Shown piece by piece: positions 57,843 to 64,000 of a stretch of DNA of 64,000 nucleotides (within the stretch, counting starts at the first letter, position 1; every line of letters begins with the position of its first letter). The notes under the pieces are model-generated. The model saw nothing but the letters and a program-made list of their open reading frames with translations, was not told where the DNA came from and ran no database searches. The stretch is from the NCBI GenBank assembly GCA_020744425.1, contig JAGMUV010000005.1:4154001-4218000 (forward strand), written 5' to 3'. Origin of the DNA: Dactylonectria macrodidyma. Taxonomy: Eukaryota > Ascomycota > Sordariomycetes > Hypocreales > Nectriaceae. The position numbers and the translations under genes were made by a program.

Positions 57843-60642
57843 CCGGAAGTAAAGGCAGGTATAATAGCTTGGCCGTGGTCTGGGCGCTTGGCGCAAGAAT
57901 GGCTGTGCACTGGTAGTGCCGCCGGGGATGGGGCGCGTGAGTGGGACTCGTTCTGGAGGTCTAGCTAAGGTAGGCCGTGAGCTCTTGGTCTTGCGGGTGG
58001 CGGCTGGTGGGAAAGACACTCACGCGCACGCGCACGCGGGGACGAGACTCAGCAAGACAAGGTCCCAAGACTCAGGCAAACAGGGATGCCGAGATGGCCG
58101 AGTGTTGGTCTAGTTGCAACGTCTGGACGGGGACTTCTGGACGCAATGTGGGTTTTGCGAGGTAGACTTGAAGTAGACTGGAGCTAGACTGAAGCCGGCG
58201 GCTTTCGAGGAAGAGGAACAATAGTAGCAGCAGCGGGCGGAGAGTCTTGTTTGGTAAATAATAAGGGTCTCGATAGCTATCCGTAGAGTAAGTGGGTATG
58301 CGTCCTTTGACGAGGAAACGAGGGATCCGAGTTCGACGATAAGGCAGAGAAACTGAGCTCAAGATGCGTCGGGGAAAAAAACAGAGGGGAGGAGGTCGGA
58401 TAATATTTGTAGCTGTGAGTTTACGACCAGGGTGAGATATCGATCTCAATGGAAAGACGTGTGTGTAGGTATGTCAGAAGCGTGAATGTGGTGACTGAGC
58501 CGGGGTGGGTGGTGGGGAGGAGAGGAAAGTGCGAGAAGGGCGATGGGCAACCACAGGCGGCTCACACTGGTCGCACCCTGTAGAATGCACAAGGGTCTGC
58601 CACTGTATGATTCAGGAAGCAGACTGTACGTATCCGTACGTAGTATTATTTTTACAGCACAGGCGCAGCAGGGGTGGCCCAACGTCAGGCTTGACTTGGC
58701 GATGGCTTACTTGGTGGTCGTTTCGGCCTGGTCGGAATTGGCTGTGCTGGTGCTGCGGCGGCCACGGCGGCCACGACGACAACGACAACGCCTCGGGATT
58801 GAGAAATAAAGGAATGGTTTGATGCGGAGAAGGTGGATTCGCAAGCTGCAACTCGGGAATCCCAGTGAGCGGTGTGAGTCCAATGGGCGACTGGACGGGA
58901 GTTGCCAACGAGCAACGGGCAGAGGACGACTCGGACTCGCTACTGGGTACTGCAACAGCGACTTTCTAGCCAACAACCTGGCTCAGCTTTCAACCCGCAA
59001 ACAAGGGCCCAAAGGGAACGCTTTCGATGTGCCTGTCAAGTACCGTAGCCCGAAAATGACGGGGTGAGTGGGTGGGTGTGGTGATGGCCCTAAGAAGAAG
59101 TCCACCTGCAGGTTCGCTCTGGGTGGGTGGATCGAGGGCGTGTCAGAATGATGACAGAGGCGTGTGCTTGGTAGACTAGACGTGTGGGTTGTGATCTGTC
59201 CGTGGTGGAATATCCCGAGCCTTTGACTGAATACTCGGATCAAGGAGCCCAGTCAACCAAGAAAAATTACTGCCAGCGCGTGAGGAAGATGCTAGGTTTA
59301 AGTGAAAATCATGAAGGAGAAAGTGCATCTGTCCTTTAATGAGGTACGTGCTTTACACTTTCTACCTGCCTCTCTCTCAGCCGCGTGTCTCCTTCCTCTG
59401 CGACGACTTTCTAGATAGGTAGGTACCGCTCTCTCTAACAACAGCATCAGCATCGGCATTATTATGCTGGGTACAAAAACACACAAAAAAGCCAACATGA
59501 TGTTGAACCGACGGAGGCGGCGGTGCGTGGGCGGCCACTAGGGACGTATGTGTGTGAGCTAGAAGTACCTTAGCTTGTGGGTGAGCATGATGAGCGTGAG
59601 CACGAATGCAGAGACTGACTTGACTGAGAGACAAGGAGAAAACAGTGTGGGTGGTGACCCCGTCAGGCTGGCTGGGCATGCGGGTGGATTGGTTTGGATG
59701 CGGTGGATATGCAAGAACATGGTAATGACCAGCAACCAAAAGCAAAAGCAGAAGCATCGTCGTCACATCCGCACGGCGCGTCACTGAGGCGTCAATCGCA
59801 TTGATGCGGCACAGAATACAGATGACGATAGTGTGCACAGTATGTTTGATCTTGATTACCTACTGTGCGCAACATAACAGCACCAGCGCAAGCACCAAGC
59901 CCAACACAGCCCGTGATCCAAGTCGCGCCCAGCCCGGCATATGGAACGGGCATGACGAAACGAAACGAATCCTGCAGCTGTTAGACTTGTCCGCAAGGCA
60001 GAGTCTTTATTCTGCAGGAAGCAAGCAAGCGACCCGTAATAGTACCACCGGTGAGCTCTCTATCTTGGATACCGGCCCGATCTTCTGGGCTTGGCTACCG
60101 TTTCCAGGCTCATTCCACTTACACATCGTCCCTTGGAGAGTGTCTCCGTAGTTATTCATGGTCGTCCATCAAGTCATTAGACGCTCAATGACACAACTAA
60201 CAGGCCATTCCATGGGGCATATGTATTATGACCCCGCCTAGAAGAATTTCCAAGATACAACGTACGCTCGTTGCTTGGCTCTTAGCTCATGTCATCAATT
60301 GAGAGGAAAGAAAAAAAAATTACCAAGCTCGACGTCAGGCACAACTTCTCTCTCTTCCCCTTCCGGAAAATCGTCTCCCAACCGTCTACGAATTAATGGC
60401 ACTGCTATAGGCAGGGTCCCTCGCCCGCGCGCATCCGAGTCAACGAACCCCCAAACTCGGCTTCAAACAGAACTAAAAGTACTTTTTGCTTTTGGCGACG
60501 ACAACCGATGCAAAATGTCTCGAATTCCGCCCCTAGCCTGTCAAGTCTGATCTGATCCAGCATTTCGAGGCTATATTTGCCCTGTCTCACTTTCAACACA
60601 TGCATAACTGAGTAGACTCGGTTCAGAAAGGAGAAGTCGAGA

Positions 60643-60671
60643 CCCCCCCCCCCCCCCCCCCAAAAAAAAAA
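60643..60671. repeat. C19-A10 homopolymer tract
   Basis: Nineteen C followed directly by ten A. It is unusual in length and liable to assembly error; it is C-rich on this strand and G-rich on the other. Confidence 0.9.
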
Positions 60672-61302
60672 GCGTGTAAAGAACCATGTAATTGTGGTAT
60701 CTTCGAATCGGGGGTGCCAGCGAGGCGAGCCATGATGCGATCTCATCTAAGACCACTCAGTTGTCTAAACTCAATTCAGTCTGCGGCGGACGCTGAGCGG
60801 CTGGCGGTCGGCTTTGTCCTAATTCCTAAAGCCAACTCATCACGCAATTTCATGCTCGTAGAATGCTCAATGACGCATGTGTGCATACAACCAGCACCCA
60901 CGCCTACCTTCTCCGAAGAGCCTCCATGGCCCAAAAAAGAACCATAGCCCGGTTTGAGATATCCGACGAGACGGAGGACCCGAAGCAGCGGAACGGGAAG
61001 ACAGGGCTACTGCATCTGAACAGTGCAATTGCCCAAAGGAGGCTGTCAGTACGCTACCCTATACCCTCAAGCCGATCAATAGAAGAAACGTCAAAGCGCA
61101 CACCCCCCTTCCCCTGCCCGCGGTAAACGCCATCAATGATCGTCGTCTCGCGTCAACAAACCACCAGCCGTTGACTAGGTGGCAGCTTGACCGTCTCAAA
61201 CACCATCTCCAAGAACCCTTGTCCCCACAGAAAGACACTGGGCTGGGACGAAACCACGGATCGAGGCCTGCTCTAATAATCACCCCTGCTCCAAGACACG
61301 TG

Positions 61303-61314
61303 CCCCCCCCCCCC
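61303..61314. repeat. C12 homopolymer
   Basis: A run of twelve C in noncoding DNA. Confidence 0.85.
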
Positions 61315-63319
61315 TTGGGCATTCGCTTCATCTTTCCCGTCCGGGCCGATGCCAGAGATGAACAAGTCTCCCGAGACCGAGACGGTCGTGTGCCGTGTTA
61401 TGTGAGTCCGGCTGGGCAGTGCTTGGCTAACAATGTGTCTTCCTCACTAGAGAGCAGCGCAGATCATACAAAACTTGTGCAGAGAGACGCCAGGCCGGAG
61501 ATCCATTCGGACCCCTGTCAGGCTGAGGCGTGTCCGCTGCACGCACGGCTAGCTCTCCCTTATGTCGGCGCCCCGAGCAGTTCAGCGACGGCGATCCCGA
61601 TGCGGCTTATCGGCAGGAACCCGGGACGCCGGAAAGATACAAGAGACATTGTCCCAGCGAGGAGATAATTATCGCCAGCTACACCTTGCTACGTCAATTG
61701 CAACTACAGCCGCTCTCCAAGAACAGTTCCGTGTAATAAACACCGTGATAATACTAATTAAAAACCTTGCCTACGCGGCACGGTAAAACCCAATCAATGG
61801 GCTTTAGCCCGTGTGATTGCGCTGTTCATTCCATCCATTCCATCTCCGAAACCCTCGTCGCTAATTTAGAGAGGTATCTAAAAGGAAACCCCCAGGGTCT
61901 GGAGATCATTTCCAACACCAAAGTTACGTATGCAGCATTCATCAACAGCAGAAGCAAAATGGCTGAAAATTTCCGATAGACTACCGCCTCCTGCAGGCCG
62001 TCCGTCCCCTCTAGGAAATCGTGGCGGGCAGGCCGAGAGCTGAAGCAGCGGGGAAGAGCCAATCAGATGTCCGCCTGCACCGCCGTTCAACGCCCACGAT
62101 GCAAGGGTAGTGGGAAGGAGAAGAGGCGAACCCCGCTGTTGTGGAGAATGGAAGGTGCTATCGGGTACGTACCTCGGACTTAGCTCACTCCAGCCACGGT
62201 CCGCAGCTCCTGCCGTGAGGTGTTGGCTACTAGCGAGGGAATCCGAGAGCTTGGGCCAGGTCATGGTTCGTGGCAGTTGTGGCTTGGACGGGGGTGGAAG
62301 GAGCCATTTGAGTGCGTCTGTGGCTTTGCAATTCCATCATTCGGGGATTCGGGGACCTGGATGTGGAGAAGGGGGTCAACACCCTTCTGTCACCCGGTCT
62401 ATGGAACTAGGATCGGCAAACGTGCAAGTAACAACACGATCCAAGAGCCCTTGTTCCAGGGATTGTGGGAGCGGAAGGGCTTGGGGATGGGGTGAGGTTG
62501 CATTCGTGAGGCGGAACAGTTGCGCTTCACTGATGTCGTCGTTGCATTCGAGATGGGTTTCCCACGTTCCCACGTTTCGCTTCCAACAGCCACTTTCTCG
62601 GCCAGCTCGCGATATCAGCATGTCCAACACTGAATCTCCACCAGTAACTTGAGTAACTTGCTGCCATTCATCAAGCCCAACGAATTTCAGCCACCCCCCA
62701 ACAAGACCGGCCTCAATGTCGCCTGCTCGCCTCCTTTCCCACTAGCAGACAGATAACCACATGTCCATCCTAAACTCGTACGGCCCCGGGAAGTCCCCGC
62801 CTCTGTCCACTCATCTTCCGCGGATACCTTAGCCAGCCATGATGAGGCCATCGCCCGCCATCCCTCTCCTATTCCTCGTTGGTCGAATCCCACTTGTGCC
62901 CTATGCAAGCCATCGTTGACACCTCCATGGCACGCATCCACACCAACCCTTCTCAGCCCATCATCTCGAACCCACCCTGGACCTTCAGCTGCCTCTGTCT
63001 GTCCCCATCCGTCCGCTCCATCTCCACGAACCCCGTCCCACCCATCCCGCGAATCTGGGTCACCACGGGAAGCTAGGACCTTCCTTCCCTCATCTCGGGC
63101 CTAGCCGGCATCTTGCTAGCTCTACCAGTGGTGGCTGCATTGTCTCATCTCATCTCGTCTCACCTCACTTTCCATTGTGCAGCTGGCGTCGTGGAAATGA
63201 CCGGCATAGCCTCAATGCAAGCTAACTGCCAGAGTTGACTCCGTAACTTCTCGACGTCAGGGCTCTCCTAGAGTCAAGAGGCTGTCGTCAGCATCTTAGC
63301 ATGCCGTGTCTAGGTTGCA

Positions 63320-63328
63320 CCCCCCCCC
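63320..63328. repeat. C9 homopolymer
   Basis: A run of nine C in noncoding DNA. Confidence 0.8.
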
Positions 63329-64000
63329 TTCTGCAGGACCCTGACAGCATCTTTAGCCTCTGGATGAATATGCCGCTCTTCTGCAAGGCACGGCAGGCTT
63401 AGCACTGGGCTATACCACATTTGCAAATGGTTCTGTGACTGTGGGACCGCTCGATGTATGTAAGTGATAACCCATGGTGGGTATAGTCGATGGTGATTAT
63501 CAGTGCCAAGCTTTATCTCACGTCTTGTTGTGTTGCATGCAGAGATCCCATGAGTAGTTGTGTGGGATCGGGTCATAGTCCGAATCCTGACTATTGCGCT
63601 GAGAATTCGAGTTTTGGTAATTTTCCGTACTTGCTTTGGACGCTGTTATTCGAGTGTCTTCAACTTGGCTGTAATCAGTGGATGAGCGGAACTTAATCAA
63701 GGGAGTAGGTTGGTTAGGATCAACTCACCTTGGATACCCCAAATTTTATCCACAGTTGCTCTGTAGAAACCGCGAGAAGAAATTTCACAAGAGCCAGCTA
63801 TTGTCCGAGGTAACTGGGGCCGTGAGGTTGAACATCATTGCAACTCGACATGTCTGTTCTGCTCTTCAATCCACTTCGCTTGTTCAAAGTTACTCAACGT
63901 GTCGAACAAGATTGGAACAGAGAAACACATTTGCCCTAACAATTCTGAACACTCTTATATGGACAGTTGACCAATAAAACCCTGCAATCTCAACCTCTCT

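Larger units (their letters stand above)
57636..64000. other. Gene-poor right end
   Basis: 6.4 kb in which I can support no protein or RNA gene. All frames are short, overlap on both strands and show low-complexity composition. The stretch next to 57635 should carry the metacaspase promoter. It holds a GGTCGA repeat, a C19-A10 tract and two further C-runs. No AT-rich patch or terminal repeats were seen. A gene with many short exons could be missed here. Confidence 0.5.

Noticed and set aside
59377..59838. Minus-strand frame with a Leu-run that looks like a signal peptide
   Set aside because: The rest is low-complexity His/Ser/Pro sequence from simple repeats, with no conserved pattern.
62110..62652. 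180-codon plus-strand frame near the right end
   Set aside because: Overlapped by several similar-sized frames on both strands and without any domain-like sequence.
1..64000. Biosynthetic gene cluster, defence island, viral or bacterial-type system
   Set aside because: All recognised genes are dispersed eukaryotic housekeeping genes with their own introns and promoters; no synthase, transposase, integrase or repeat array was found.

Overview
This window is nuclear DNA of a filamentous ascomycete (Pezizomycotina, most likely Sordariomycetes, perhaps Hypocreales). The evidence is: short introns (about 43-210 nt, mostly 45-100) with GTRNGT donors, CTAAC/CTRAC-like branch sites and YAG acceptors; G+C-rich codon use; and single-copy fungal housekeeping genes on both strands without operons. 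The genus is inference only. No virus, CRISPR array, insertion sequence or bacterial-type element was seen. I rebuilt the genes by joining open frames at splice sites and checking that every junction keeps phase and that total length divides by three.

Layout, left to right. 0-14 kb: an HPC2/ubinuclein-like HIR subunit (+), a GGA clathrin adaptor (-), a class 3 lipase-like hydrolase (+) beside an AT-rich island, the 18S rRNA modification enzyme Tsr3 (+) and mitochondrial initiation factor IF-2 (-). 14-25 kb: an unknown two-helix membrane protein (+), a 3 kb gap with a tRNA-like palindrome, Vps74/GOLPH3 (+), SURF6/Rrp14 (-), an AT-rich island, and a PDAP1/PP28-domain protein (-). 25-36 kb: mostly sparse DNA with a tentative small gene (-), an unknown, possibly F-box/LRR-like protein (-), mitochondrial SCOT (-) and a VOC/glyoxalase-fold protein (-). 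36-58 kb: dense, with Utp22/NOL6 (+), the nucleoporin POM152 (-), a UCH37/BAP1-type deubiquitinase (+), an FBXO21-like F-box protein (-), a Pcp1/pericentrin-like spindle pole protein (+) and a type I metacaspase (-). 57.6-64 kb: no gene that I can support.

The genes do not form one pathway. Three (Tsr3, SURF6/Rrp14, Utp22) act in small-subunit rRNA maturation and ribosome assembly, GGA and Vps74 act at the Golgi, IF-2 and SCOT are mitochondrial, and the UCH and FBXO21-like proteins belong to ubiquitin biology. I see no biosynthetic cluster, defence island or clearly new system. The least explained items are the tRNA-like palindrome near 16.0 kb, the tentative small gene at 27.5-28.2 kb, two conserved-looking proteins of unknown role, the AT-rich islands, and the 6.4 kb gene-poor right end.
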